Of a stretch of DNA of 55,997 nucleotides, positions 26,587 through 33,742 are shown one piece after another. Origin of the DNA: Mycetocola sp. (lineage in GTDB: Bacteria; Actinomycetota; Actinomycetes; Actinomycetales; Microbacteriaceae). Under the pieces are notes generated by a model, which ran no database searches, was not told the origin of the DNA, and was given only the letters and a program-made list of their open reading frames with translations. The position numbers and the translations under genes were made by a program. The stretch spans positions 1 through 55,997 of the forward strand of contig NZ_JAODMP010000006.1 in assembly GCF_025464835.1 (NCBI RefSeq). The letters are read 5' to 3'. The first letter of the stretch is position 1. Every line of letters starts with the position of its first letter.

Positions 26587-26772
26587 CTAACCCTGGTACA
26601 CGTTGACGCTCTGCAGAGCGGTGCTGTTGGCCGAGGACAGGAGCGTCGCGGCGTTCACCGCGAGCGACGAGTTCGAGGCGTAGACCGCAGCCCAGTTGGT
26701 GTCGAAGAACAGCGTCTCCTTGCTCGGCAGCAATTCCACGGACTGCGCGTCGAGTTCAGCGATTGTCAGCAT
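26587..26772 (-). CDS. Short precursor-like peptide, first of a pair
   Basis: 61 residues, paralogous to the next peptide: LDAQSVELLPSKETL in the N-terminal half, then FFDTNWAAVYASN and LAVNAATLLSSANSTALQ. The C-terminal half is rich in Ala, Ser, Asn and Val and lacks Cys. ATG at 26772 was chosen for GGAGG about eleven bases ahead; an upstream frame has no ribosome site. It is first behind the repeat-bearing promoter region, followed by a hairpin, so it is probably the most strongly expressed product of the cluster. Confidence 0.75.
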   Translation of the reverse strand: MLTIAELDAQSVELLPSKETLFFDTNWAAVYASNSSLAVNAATLLSSANSTALQSVNVYQG

Positions 26773-26841
26773 TGTGTTCACCCCCTCCCCTGCTTCGTTC
26801 GATCGGCGAGTCGGTCGATGGAGGCAAGTCAACCGCGCGAG

Positions 26842-26869
26842 CGTTATCGTGCCGTTATCGGTCCGTTAC
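26842..26869 (-). promoter_or_regulatory. Three direct repeats at 11-bp period (putative SARP operator) upstream of the peptide genes
   Basis: Plus-strand CGTTAT, CGTTAT and CGTTAC start at 26842, 26853 and 26864, that is TAACG heptamers every 11 bases on the coding strand. A TTGACT lies just downstream (26827-26832), but no good -10 is seen at 16-18 bases, as expected for an activator-dependent promoter. The SARP gene is the next gene upstream. Confidence 0.6.
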
Positions 26870-26916
26870 GCGGCTGCAGGTCAGGATGGCCGCGCAGCTG
26901 GTGCCGTTGTGTGACA

Positions 26917-27732
26917 TCAGTTCTCCACCGACTTCCGGAGGTCGACGGACCTCCTGGCCGCCGATGGGACCGATCGCCCGGAGCCTTCGTATTGAGGGCT
27001 GCCTGGTGGGTGTCTCAGGTCATGGGTCTCGCTCGGGATGCCGAGCAGTTCGGCGAAGCGCGGCGAAGGAGTAATACCGAGTTCACGGTGGATGAGCCCG
27101 CGGAAATACTGGTAGCACTTGAGGGCGGACGCGCGGTCGTCCGCCGCGAGATAGCTGCGCACCAGCAGCAGCTGTGATCGCTCCCGGAGTGGTTCGATTC
27201 CCGAGGCGATGGTCGCCAACGCAATCGCTTCGGCGCTGTGGCCTGCGATCAGTGCCCGGCGGCACAGATTGTCGAGGGCGGAAAGGCGCTGCTGGTTCAG
27301 TCGCTCCTGCTCGAAAAGCACCCAGTCCTCGTACCAGCCCGGCAACAGGTCGGCTGTGCGCAGGAGTTCCCCTGCCTCCTGAGGGAGTTCTTCCGCCGGC
27401 CGCTCGATCGCGCTGATCAGCTCGCGGACACGGTACACGTCCACCCGGGCGCTCTCCTCGAGAGCCAGCAGGTCGCCGAATGTGCCGATCAGATGAGGAA
27501 GCTCATGCGAAACCCGGTACAGGCTCGCCCGGAGGTTGCCTGAGGCTTGCAGTTCGGAGCTCTCCGGCCATAACAAGCTCGCGAGTGAGCGCCGTGTCTG
27601 AGGGCCGCGCACGACGAGCGCGGCGATGATTCGCTGCTGTCGGGTGCTGACCACGACCGGATGACCATCTCGGCTGAGATGCCAGAACCCGAACAGGCGG
27701 ACCGTCCAGTCGGTGTGGTCATCTGATCCCAT
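26917..27732 (-). CDS. SARP-family transcriptional activator (OmpR-like DNA-binding plus BTAD domain)
   Basis: 271 residues, the size of short SARPs such as DnrI. Residues about 9-100 form the winged-helix DNA-binding domain (RLFGFWHLSRDG, RQQRIIAALVVRGP, LASLLWPESS, LRASLYRVSHELP). From about 105 to 240 is the helical BTAD domain (GWYEDWVLFEQERLNQQRLSAL, HRELGITPSP). There is no NB-ARC or TPR extension. ATG at 27732 is preferred over the adjacent GTG because GGGGGT is then six bases away. A TTGACA promoter lies 80-110 bases upstream. It probably activates the peptide-protease operon through the 11-bp repeats. Confidence 0.88.
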   Translation of the reverse strand: MGSDDHTDWTVRLFGFWHLSRDGHPVVVSTRQQRIIAALVVRGPQTRRSLASLLWPESSELQASGNLRASLYRVSHELPHLIGTFGDLLALEESARVDVYRVRELISAIERPAEELPQEAGELLRTADLLPGWYEDWVLFEQERLNQQRLSALDNLCRRALIAGHSAEAIALATIASGIEPLRERSQLLLVRSYLAADDRASALKCYQYFRGLIHRELGITPSPRFAELLGIPSETHDLRHPPGSPQYEGSGRSVPSAARRSVDLRKSVEN

Positions 27733-27810
27733 CACGGCACCCCCTTTGGGAGGAACGGGAGGAAAGCAGCGGGTCTGGGCTACTGCGCCTCAGCACTTTC
27801 AACAGGATTC

Positions 27811-27840
27811 AGGATGGCTGGGCAATCGATGAGATGTCAA
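27811..27840 (-). promoter_or_regulatory. Putative sigma-70 promoter of the SARP gene
   Basis: TTGACA (27835-27840), an 18-base spacer and CATCCT (27811-27816) precede the SARP start codon with a leader of about 70 bases. The -35 is perfect and the -10 is weak. Confidence 0.4.
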
Positions 27841-27902
27841 CGGAGTCGCGCGCACGGACCCGGGCTTGACGCACGGCGCAGGTTGTGGAAAAAGAGCGGA
27901 GT

Positions 27903-28169
27903 CTACAATTCCTGGTCGTCTCGCGGTGGCGACTGCGGGGAGCCTTCCTCCGCCTGAATAGTCGCCAGCCAGTCACGTACAGCGACGATGACATCCTCCG
28001 GCGTACTCGTGATCAACGTGGAGCCGGCGTCCCCCGGCTCGCTCGGTACGATGAGCCTGGCTCGGAATCGGCGTTCGTGCCCGGTTTCCATCCAGGCGCG
28101 AATCACCAGCGTCTGAAAAGCTCCCGTGCTTTCGGCGCCATCCGTACTCACCGAGTCGCTGTCTGACAT
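27903..28169 (-). CDS. Hypothetical 88-residue protein of the SARP/peptide cluster
   Basis: 88 residues. Acidic flexible ends surround a compact strand-rich core (FQTLVIRAWMETG, RFRARLIVPS) and a final amphipathic helix (PEDVIVAVRDWLATIQ). There is no membrane segment or Cys. The start has AAGGGAA nine bases upstream. It is on the same strand as the SARP gene with a 170-bp gap. I do not recognise a family. It may be a small accessory or binding protein of the cluster, judged from position only. Confidence 0.65.
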   Translation of the reverse strand: MSDSDSVSTDGAESTGAFQTLVIRAWMETGHERRFRARLIVPSEPGDAGSTLITSTPEDVIVAVRDWLATIQAEEGSPQSPPRDDQEL

Positions 28170-28220
28170 CCCTGTCGATTCCCTTGCATTCCGCCGCTGG
28201 GCGGTCCGGTCGGACCTGTC

Positions 28221-28248
28221 AGTTTACGTCGGATTCTGTCACTGTCAC
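28221..28248 (-). promoter_or_regulatory. Weak candidate promoter of the 88-residue protein gene
   Basis: GTGACA (28243-28248), 16 bases, then TAAACT (28221-28226), about 52 bases before the start codon. It is a partial match to the consensus. Confidence 0.25.
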
Positions 28249-28318
28249 CTTCTCACGAGCTGCCAGTTTCGGACCCGCTGCGCGCTTGCCCCAGTTCGGA
28301 GGGCACGGGGTCCGCCCA

Positions 28319-29074
28319 TCAGCGCTCGAGCCAGGTCAGCCAGCTCCCGTGCGGGTCAGCGAGGGCAACGGGCGATCCGTCGACGGTGATCGCGAACGCC
28401 TCGGGCGGAGCATCCGGGATGCGCTGCGTTCCTGTGACGATTCCGAGTCGTTCGTTCGCGATCCAGGTCGCCGGTGAGGATGCCATGAGATCGGCGAACT
28501 CCGTGCGCGCGTCTTCGGGCAGGTACGCGAGAACTGCTGAATGAAACACCACCACACTCTCGGCGGAGCGGGACGCCTCCTCGAGGAGCCGCGCCGTCTC
28601 GGTGAGCAGGTCGCCTCGGTCGATGCGGGCAGGGTCGGATCGGGCGATGTCCGCTGCCGCAGGGAGACGCTTTCGTCGTCCGGCGTCCTCTTCCCCGTTG
28701 ACAACGGGCCAGATGAGCGTCTCCAGCCAGCGAAGGTCGTCTTCGTCGGACACGTCGCGCGGATCGAGGTCGATCCCGGCGCGCCAGACCACCTCAGGCA
28801 CTGCGTTCGGCACTGGCGTCGCGGCGTTCGCACGTGTCGAAAGCAGTGGAGCGCCCGGGTCGCCGACGGTGCGCCCATGCCCGAAGTCGTAGCGCCACCG
28901 GTCCGGGTGCAGACAGAGCCCGGCCGACGCTCCCACTTCGATCGGCGCGACCGGTTGCCGGAGAGCCCACTCCGCAGAGAGCGGCGAGCGCGGGTCGGCC
29001 TCGACGCGGGCGAACTGCTCGGAGCGGGAACGGATGTCGGTGGCTACCGTCTCGTCTTCCACGCGCGACAGCAT
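28319..29074 (-). CDS. DUF2332 protein with an internal deletion
   Basis: 251 residues from ATG at 29074. The C-terminal 200 residues are typical DUF2332 (PIEVGASAGLCLHPDRW, VVVFHSAVLAYLP, ITVDGSPVALADPHG). The N-terminal RSRSEQFARVEADPRSP resembles the true start of the family. About 75-80 residues that normally lie between these parts are missing, and the junction (SAEWALRQPVAPIEVG) is in frame. Full-length members have about 330 residues. The protein may be non-functional, or a shortened variant. The start codon is uncertain, with a GTG four codons downstream. Confidence 0.7.
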   Translation of the reverse strand: MLSRVEDETVATDIRSRSEQFARVEADPRSPLSAEWALRQPVAPIEVGASAGLCLHPDRWRYDFGHGRTVGDPGAPLLSTRANAATPVPNAVPEVVWRAGIDLDPRDVSDEDDLRWLETLIWPVVNGEEDAGRRKRLPAAADIARSDPARIDRGDLLTETARLLEEASRSAESVVVFHSAVLAYLPEDARTEFADLMASSPATWIANERLGIVTGTQRIPDAPPEAFAITVDGSPVALADPHGSWLTWLER

Positions 29075-29171
29075 CCCACACGGCTGCCGGTCACGAAAGG
29101 CCACGCCGGAGCTTCGCGCCTGGGAGGCGGAGCAACAGTTTCCCGCGGAGGATGTGTGATCGCCTGTGGGA

Positions 29172-29226
29172 CTGAGGGCATTTTGCGGGGTGTCGAGTTC
29201 TGAGCTGAGGAGCACATTGCCCTCAG
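29172..29226 (-). terminator. Inverted repeat after the aldehyde dehydrogenase operon
   Basis: CTGAGGGCA (29172-29180) and TGCCCTCAG (29218-29226) are perfect 9-base arms separated by 37 bases, starting 17 bases past the operon's last stop. It is probably a terminator, though the loop is long. The rest of 29075-29242 shows no gene. Confidence 0.4.
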
Positions 29227-29242
29227 CCCCACCCCTCAAAAC

Positions 29243-30103
29243 TTAGATCAGGCTCTTCGTGTGCCAGACCGTCTTCGTCTCCGTCAACGCCGTGATCCGG
29301 TCGAGACTCGGCGCAGCCGGGTCGGTCCCGCCCTCTGGCCGCAACACGCGCTTGAGCGTTTCCGCTGCGGCGATCTCCAGGTCGACCCAGTTCAGTGCAC
29401 CGGCGCCGGTGAGGTCGAGGGCGTTGACATCCGCGTGTGACGCGAGCCATGGGGCGACTTCAGCGGCCGACCCGGTGAGGATGTTCACGACACCGCCGGG
29501 CACATCGCTCGTCGCGAGCACCTCGGAGAGGGTGATCGCCGACAGCGGCAGCCGTTCGGACGCGAGCACCACGACGGTGTTCCCGGCGACCAGTGCCGGG
29601 GCCACCACGCTCACGAACCCGACGAGCGAGGAATTCTGCGGGGCGACGATGGCGACGACACCGGTCGGCTCAGGCACCGACAGGTTGAAGTACGGCCCCG
29701 AGACGGGGTTCGCGTTACCGGTGACCTGCACGTACTTGTCGGCCCAGCCGGCGTACCAGACCCAGCGGTCGATGGCCTCGTCGACCTGTTGGGTGGCGGC
29801 CGACGTCGACACGCCCTCCGACTGCACGATCTCGTCGATGAACTGGGCGCGACGGCCCTCGAGGAGTTCGGCGATCCGGTACAGCACCTGGCCTCTGTTG
29901 TACGCGGTGGCATTCGCCCAGCCGGGAACCGCCGAACGCGCAGCGACGACCGCGTCGCGAGCATCCTTGCGGGATGCCTTCGCTGCGTTCGCGAGGAACG
30001 CCCCGTTCGTCGTCACGACTTCGTATGTGCGCCCGGACTCCGACCGGGGGAACTTTCCACCGATGTAGAGCTTGTAGGTCTTGGGTACGGCGAGGCGGCT
30101 CAT
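29243..30103 (-). CDS. Half-length aldehyde dehydrogenase-like protein lacking the catalytic domain
   Basis: 286 residues. It aligns with the N-terminal NAD-binding part of aldehyde dehydrogenases (YKLYIGGKFPRSESGR, PTGVVAIVAPQNSSLVGF, GNTVVVLASERLPLSAI, GGVVNILTG) and then stops with its own tail. The segment carrying the catalytic Cys is absent, so it cannot be an active dehydrogenase alone. Its start overlaps the stop of the full-length dehydrogenase by 4 bases. A partner or scaffold role for that enzyme is likely. The reading frame is clean, with no sign of decay. Confidence 0.8.
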   Translation of the reverse strand: MSRLAVPKTYKLYIGGKFPRSESGRTYEVVTTNGAFLANAAKASRKDARDAVVAARSAVPGWANATAYNRGQVLYRIAELLEGRRAQFIDEIVQSEGVSTSAATQQVDEAIDRWVWYAGWADKYVQVTGNANPVSGPYFNLSVPEPTGVVAIVAPQNSSLVGFVSVVAPALVAGNTVVVLASERLPLSAITLSEVLATSDVPGGVVNILTGSAAEVAPWLASHADVNALDLTGAGALNWVDLEIAAAETLKRVLRPEGGTDPAAPSLDRITALTETKTVWHTKSLI

Positions 30104-31617
30104 TTGGCGGCTTCCTTTGTCGTCGTGATGGCTGAGTCGGTCGCATCGGCTGCCGGTGAGGCGGTGACTGAACGGAGAGAACCGGCCGGTTTGAGGTACC
30201 CGGCGAGTCCGTGCCTGCCGCCCTCACGGCCGTAACCGGACTCCTTGTATCCGCCGAACGGGCTGGCCGGGTCGAACCGGTTGAAGGTGTTGGCCCAGAT
30301 CACACCGGCGCGGAGCTTGTCGGCGACGGCGAGGATGCGGCTGCCCTTGTCGCTCCAGATGCCTGCGGACAGCCCGTATGGCGTGTTGTTGGCCTTGGCG
30401 ATTGCCTCGGCCGGGGTGCGGAAGGTGAGCACGGAAAGCACGGGGCCGAAAACCTCGTCGCGGGCGATCCGGTGGCTCGTCGACACGTTCGTGAAGATCG
30501 TCGGCGGGAACCAGAAACCCTCGGAGGGAAGAACGCAGTCAGCACTCCACCGGTCTGCGCCTTCGCTCTCGCCGATGTCGCTGAGCGTCTTGATCCGCTC
30601 AAGCTGGGCTGCCGAGTTGACAGCGCCGATGTCGGTGTTCTTGTCGAGCGGGTCACCGAGGCGGAGGGTCGAGAGGCGCTCCTTGAGACGGTCGACGACC
30701 TCGTCGTGGATGCTCTCCTGCACGAGCAACCGCGACCCGGCGCAGCAGACATGACCCTGGTTGAAGAAGATGCCGTTGACGATTCCCTCGATGGCCTGAT
30801 CGATCGGTGCGTCGTCGAAGACGATGTTCGCCGCCTTGCCGCCGAGCTCGAGGGTGACCCTCTTGTCGGTGCCGGCGATCGCCTTGGCGATCCCCCGCCC
30901 GACGTTGGTCGAGCCGGTGAACGCGATCTTGTCCACGCCCGGGTGGTTCACGAGAGCGGAACCCGTCGCGCCGGCCCCGGTGACGATGTTGACGACGCCG
31001 GCCGGCAGATCCGCCTGCTGCAGGATCTCGGCGAACAGCAGCGCGGTGAGCGGGGTGGTTTCGGCGGGCTTCAACACAACGGTGTTGCCCGCGGCCAGCG
31101 CGGGGGCGATCTTCCAGGCGAGCATGAGCAGCGGGAAATTCCAGGGGATGATCTGGCCGGCGACGCCGAGCGCCGCAGGGTTGGCGCCTGCGCCGGCATA
31201 GTCCAGCTTGTCTGCCCACCCTGCGTAGTAGAAGAACCAGGCGGCGACGAGGGGCACGTCGACGTCACGGCTCTCCTTGATCGGCTTGCCGTTGTCGAGG
31301 CTCTCTGCCACGGCGAGTTCGCGGGCCCGTTCCTGCACGAGGCGTGCGATGCGGAACAGGTATTTGCCGCGGTCAGAACCGGACATCCGCGACCAGGTCT
31401 TGTCGTAAGCCCTGCGAGCGGCGGCGACGGCACGGTCCACGTCCTCGTCGTTGGCCGAGGCGATCGTGGCGATCGTCTTCTCGGTGGCCGGCGAGATGGT
31501 TGAGAAGGGAGTGCCGTGTCCGTCGACGAATTCTCCGTCGATGAACAGTCCGTAGTCGCTTCGCAGGGTGAGGATCGCCGTCGACTCGGGGGCCGGTGCA
31601 TAGTCCAGAAAGCTCAT
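30100..31617 (-). CDS. Aldehyde dehydrogenase, full length
   Basis: 505 residues. All key features of the NAD(P)-dependent superfamily are present: IIPWNFPLLMLAWKIAPALA, the GSTNVGRGIA cofactor loop, catalytic Glu in LELGGKAANIVF and catalytic Cys in NQGHVCCAGSRL. It lies between deoC (8 bases upstream) and the half-length homologue (4-base overlap). The probable role is oxidation of acetaldehyde released from deoxyribose 5-phosphate by DeoC; the substrate is inferred from context. Confidence 0.92.
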   Translation of the reverse strand: MSFLDYAPAPESTAILTLRSDYGLFIDGEFVDGHGTPFSTISPATEKTIATIASANDEDVDRAVAAARRAYDKTWSRMSGSDRGKYLFRIARLVQERARELAVAESLDNGKPIKESRDVDVPLVAAWFFYYAGWADKLDYAGAGANPAALGVAGQIIPWNFPLLMLAWKIAPALAAGNTVVLKPAETTPLTALLFAEILQQADLPAGVVNIVTGAGATGSALVNHPGVDKIAFTGSTNVGRGIAKAIAGTDKRVTLELGGKAANIVFDDAPIDQAIEGIVNGIFFNQGHVCCAGSRLLVQESIHDEVVDRLKERLSTLRLGDPLDKNTDIGAVNSAAQLERIKTLSDIGESEGADRWSADCVLPSEGFWFPPTIFTNVSTSHRIARDEVFGPVLSVLTFRTPAEAIAKANNTPYGLSAGIWSDKGSRILAVADKLRAGVIWANTFNRFDPASPFGGYKESGYGREGGRHGLAGYLKPAGSLRSVTASPAADATDSAITTTKEAAK

Positions 31618-31625
31618 GATTTTCC

Positions 31626-32636
31626 TTAATCGATCGTGACGTAGTCGGCGCCGGAGTAGTGCCCGGTCGTCATCTTCTGCCGCTGGAGCAGGACGTCGTT
31701 CAGCAGGCTCGACGCGCCGAAGCGGAACAGGTCCGGCTGCAGCCAGTCCTCGCCTACCGTCTCGGCGACGGTGACGAGGTACTTGATGGCATCCTTCGAG
31801 GTGCGGATGCCACCGGCCGGCTTCACGCCGATCTTCTCGCCGGTGAGGCGGTGCCAGTCGCGCACCACTTCGAGCATGAGCAGGGTCACCGGAAGGGTCG
31901 CGGCAGGCGCGACCTTTCCTGTCGAGGTCTTGATGAAGTCACCGCCGGCGACGATGGCGAGCCAGGAGGCCCTGCGGATGTTGTCGTACGTGTTGAGTTC
32001 GCCGGTTTCGAGGATCACCTTGAGGTGAGCGTAGCTGCCATCCGAGCGGCGGCACGCCTCCTTCACGGCGACGATCTCGTCGAACACCTGACCGTACCTC
32101 CCGGAGAGGAACGCCCCTCGGTCGATGACCATGTCGATCTCGTCGGCGCCCGCGTCCACGGCATCCGCCGTGTCGCTGAGCTTGACCGCGAGTGACGCAC
32201 GACCGGATGGGAACGCTGTGGCAACGGCTGCGACCTGGATGCCCGAGTCAGTGCCCCTGGCATGGTGCACACCGAGGGCTTCGACGGCGTACGGCACCAT
32301 GTCGCCGTACACGCAGACGGCGGCGACGCGTGGGGTGGACTGGTCGGAAGCGTCAGGGGTGATGGCCTTGGCGACGAGCGATCGTACCTTTCCTGGGGTA
32401 TCCGCGCCTTCCAGGGTGGTGAGGTCGATGAGCGAAATGATCGTGTCAAGCGCACGCTTCTTGGAGGTGGTCTTGATCGACCTGGTGCCGAGGCCGGCGG
32501 CGCGCTGCTCGAGCCCGACCGCGTCGACGCCTGGGATTCCTTCGAGGTAGCGGCGCAGGCTCGCGTCGGTGACCGGCCCGTCGAAGAATTCGAGGGCGGT
32601 CGGCCGAGGCACAAGTACCTTCTGGGTTTCTGTCAT
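31626..32636 (-). CDS. deoC: Deoxyribose-phosphate aldolase
   Basis: 336 residues, of the longer DeoC type found in actinobacteria and animals. The Schiff-base Lys sits in GGDFIKTSTGK and the second active-site Lys in VKPAGGIRTSKDAI. EIDMVIDRGAFLSGRY is also characteristic. It splits 2-deoxyribose 5-phosphate into glyceraldehyde 3-phosphate and acetaldehyde. It lies 24 bases after the SorC/DeoR-type regulator and 8 bases before aldehyde dehydrogenase, giving a complete deoxynucleoside salvage branch. Confidence 0.95.
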   Translation of the reverse strand: MTETQKVLVPRPTALEFFDGPVTDASLRRYLEGIPGVDAVGLEQRAAGLGTRSIKTTSKKRALDTIISLIDLTTLEGADTPGKVRSLVAKAITPDASDQSTPRVAAVCVYGDMVPYAVEALGVHHARGTDSGIQVAAVATAFPSGRASLAVKLSDTADAVDAGADEIDMVIDRGAFLSGRYGQVFDEIVAVKEACRRSDGSYAHLKVILETGELNTYDNIRRASWLAIVAGGDFIKTSTGKVAPAATLPVTLLMLEVVRDWHRLTGEKIGVKPAGGIRTSKDAIKYLVTVAETVGEDWLQPDLFRFGASSLLNDVLLQRQKMTTGHYSGADYVTID

Positions 32637-32660
32637 GGGTTCCTCCTGGATGCGGCCTGA

Positions 32661-33623
32661 TTAGGCCGGAAAATCGGGGTTGAGCAAGTCGAGAGCTGTA
32701 CCTTCGTCGGTGACGAGCACGGTGCAGAGGCCGCTGGTCACGACCGCCCTGGCGACCGCGTGCTTGCCCTCCCCCGCGATCACGGCGATGCTCGTCGCGG
32801 CACTGCGGAGTGCGTCGAGGCTCATGCCAACGGTGCGTTCGTCGAGGGACGGGTCGACGATCATCCCGGCGGCGTCGATGTACCTGCCAACCACGTCGCC
32901 GACGGCGCCGCGGCGGACCAGTTCGTCGACATCCGCCCCGGTCAGATAACCGCTCTCGACCAGTGCCGAATCGGAGCCGGCAACACCGGCGCTGTAGAGG
33001 TAGGCAGAAGCGCTCGCCGCCAGGTTGAGCACCCCGGCGACTGTTCTGTCTGCCTCGATGCTGAGCTTGGTTTCCCGGCGCTCGAGAATTGCGGGGCTGG
33101 GCAGCAGGGTGGCCTGGCCTGCCGCTTTCCGCGCGATCTCGAAAGCGGTGGCTGCAGCGGTTCCTGCGCGCTGGTTGACGCTGACACCGCCGTTGATCTG
33201 CACGACGTTGACGCCGGTCGCCCAGCCTTCAGTGAGGCGCTCGGCCACATCGTGGAGTGTACGGCCCCAGCTGATGCCGAGTGTACGCGGGACGGGGCGG
33301 AGGCTGGCCAGATAGTCGGCGGCACCCTGCGCTGCGCGGGCGCGGAGATCGTCTGCACCGTGCGTTCCCGCTGTTGGCACGACGATGGCGTCCGACAGCG
33401 CGAAACGTTCCGTGAGACTGCGTTCGAGAATGAGGCGCCGAGCCCGTGGATGAACGATCTCGATCCGGATGAAGCCTTTCTCCTTTGCAGAGGCGAGGAG
33501 ACGACCCACCTTCCAGCGGGTGAGCTTGAGGATGGCTCCGACCTCATCCTGAGTCTTGTTCTCGTCGTAGTAGAGCTCCGCAGCGCGGATGGACAGCAAC
33601 TCGTCGTTGTCGATGACTTCCAC
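32661..33623 (-). CDS. Sugar-binding transcriptional regulator, SorC/DeoR type
   Basis: 320 residues. An N-terminal helix-turn-helix (AAELYYDENKTQDEVGAILKLTRWKVGRLL, about 13-42) is followed by the sugar-phosphate binding domain of SorC-type regulators (LGISWGRTLHDVAERL, VVQINGGVS, GDVVGRYIDAAG). B. subtilis DeoR has this architecture and responds to deoxyribose 5-phosphate. It is the first gene of the deoC-aldehyde dehydrogenase operon. A perfect 16-bp palindrome stands 72-87 bases upstream of its start, so autoregulation of the whole operon is likely. Confidence 0.9.
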   Translation of the reverse strand: MEVIDNDELLSIRAAELYYDENKTQDEVGAILKLTRWKVGRLLASAKEKGFIRIEIVHPRARRLILERSLTERFALSDAIVVPTAGTHGADDLRARAAQGAADYLASLRPVPRTLGISWGRTLHDVAERLTEGWATGVNVVQINGGVSVNQRAGTAAATAFEIARKAAGQATLLPSPAILERRETKLSIEADRTVAGVLNLAASASAYLYSAGVAGSDSALVESGYLTGADVDELVRRGAVGDVVGRYIDAAGMIVDPSLDERTVGMSLDALRSAATSIAVIAGEGKHAVARAVVTSGLCTVLVTDEGTALDLLNPDFPA

Positions 33624-33694
33624 TGCGCTCCCTCCTCGTCGTCCCGCTCAAGCGTATGTGGCCGCTCTGCTCTTTTCAACAGTCGTAGCCCTTT

Positions 33695-33710
33695 CTGCTC
33701 ATATGAGCAG
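33695..33710. promoter_or_regulatory. Perfect palindromic operator upstream of the deo operon
   Basis: CTGCTCATATGAGCAG is a perfect 16-base palindrome in the 119-bp gap between the MFS gene and the SorC/DeoR-type regulator. Its length and place fit the operator of that regulator. Binding is inferred. Confidence 0.65.
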
Positions 33711-33742
33711 CGGGGCGGGGTCGGGCACCACGAATGTGGCGT

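Noticed and set aside
27160-27200. GGTTCGATTCC resembling a tRNA T-loop
   Set aside because: No acceptor or anticodon stems around it, and it lies inside the conserved BTAD domain of the SARP gene.
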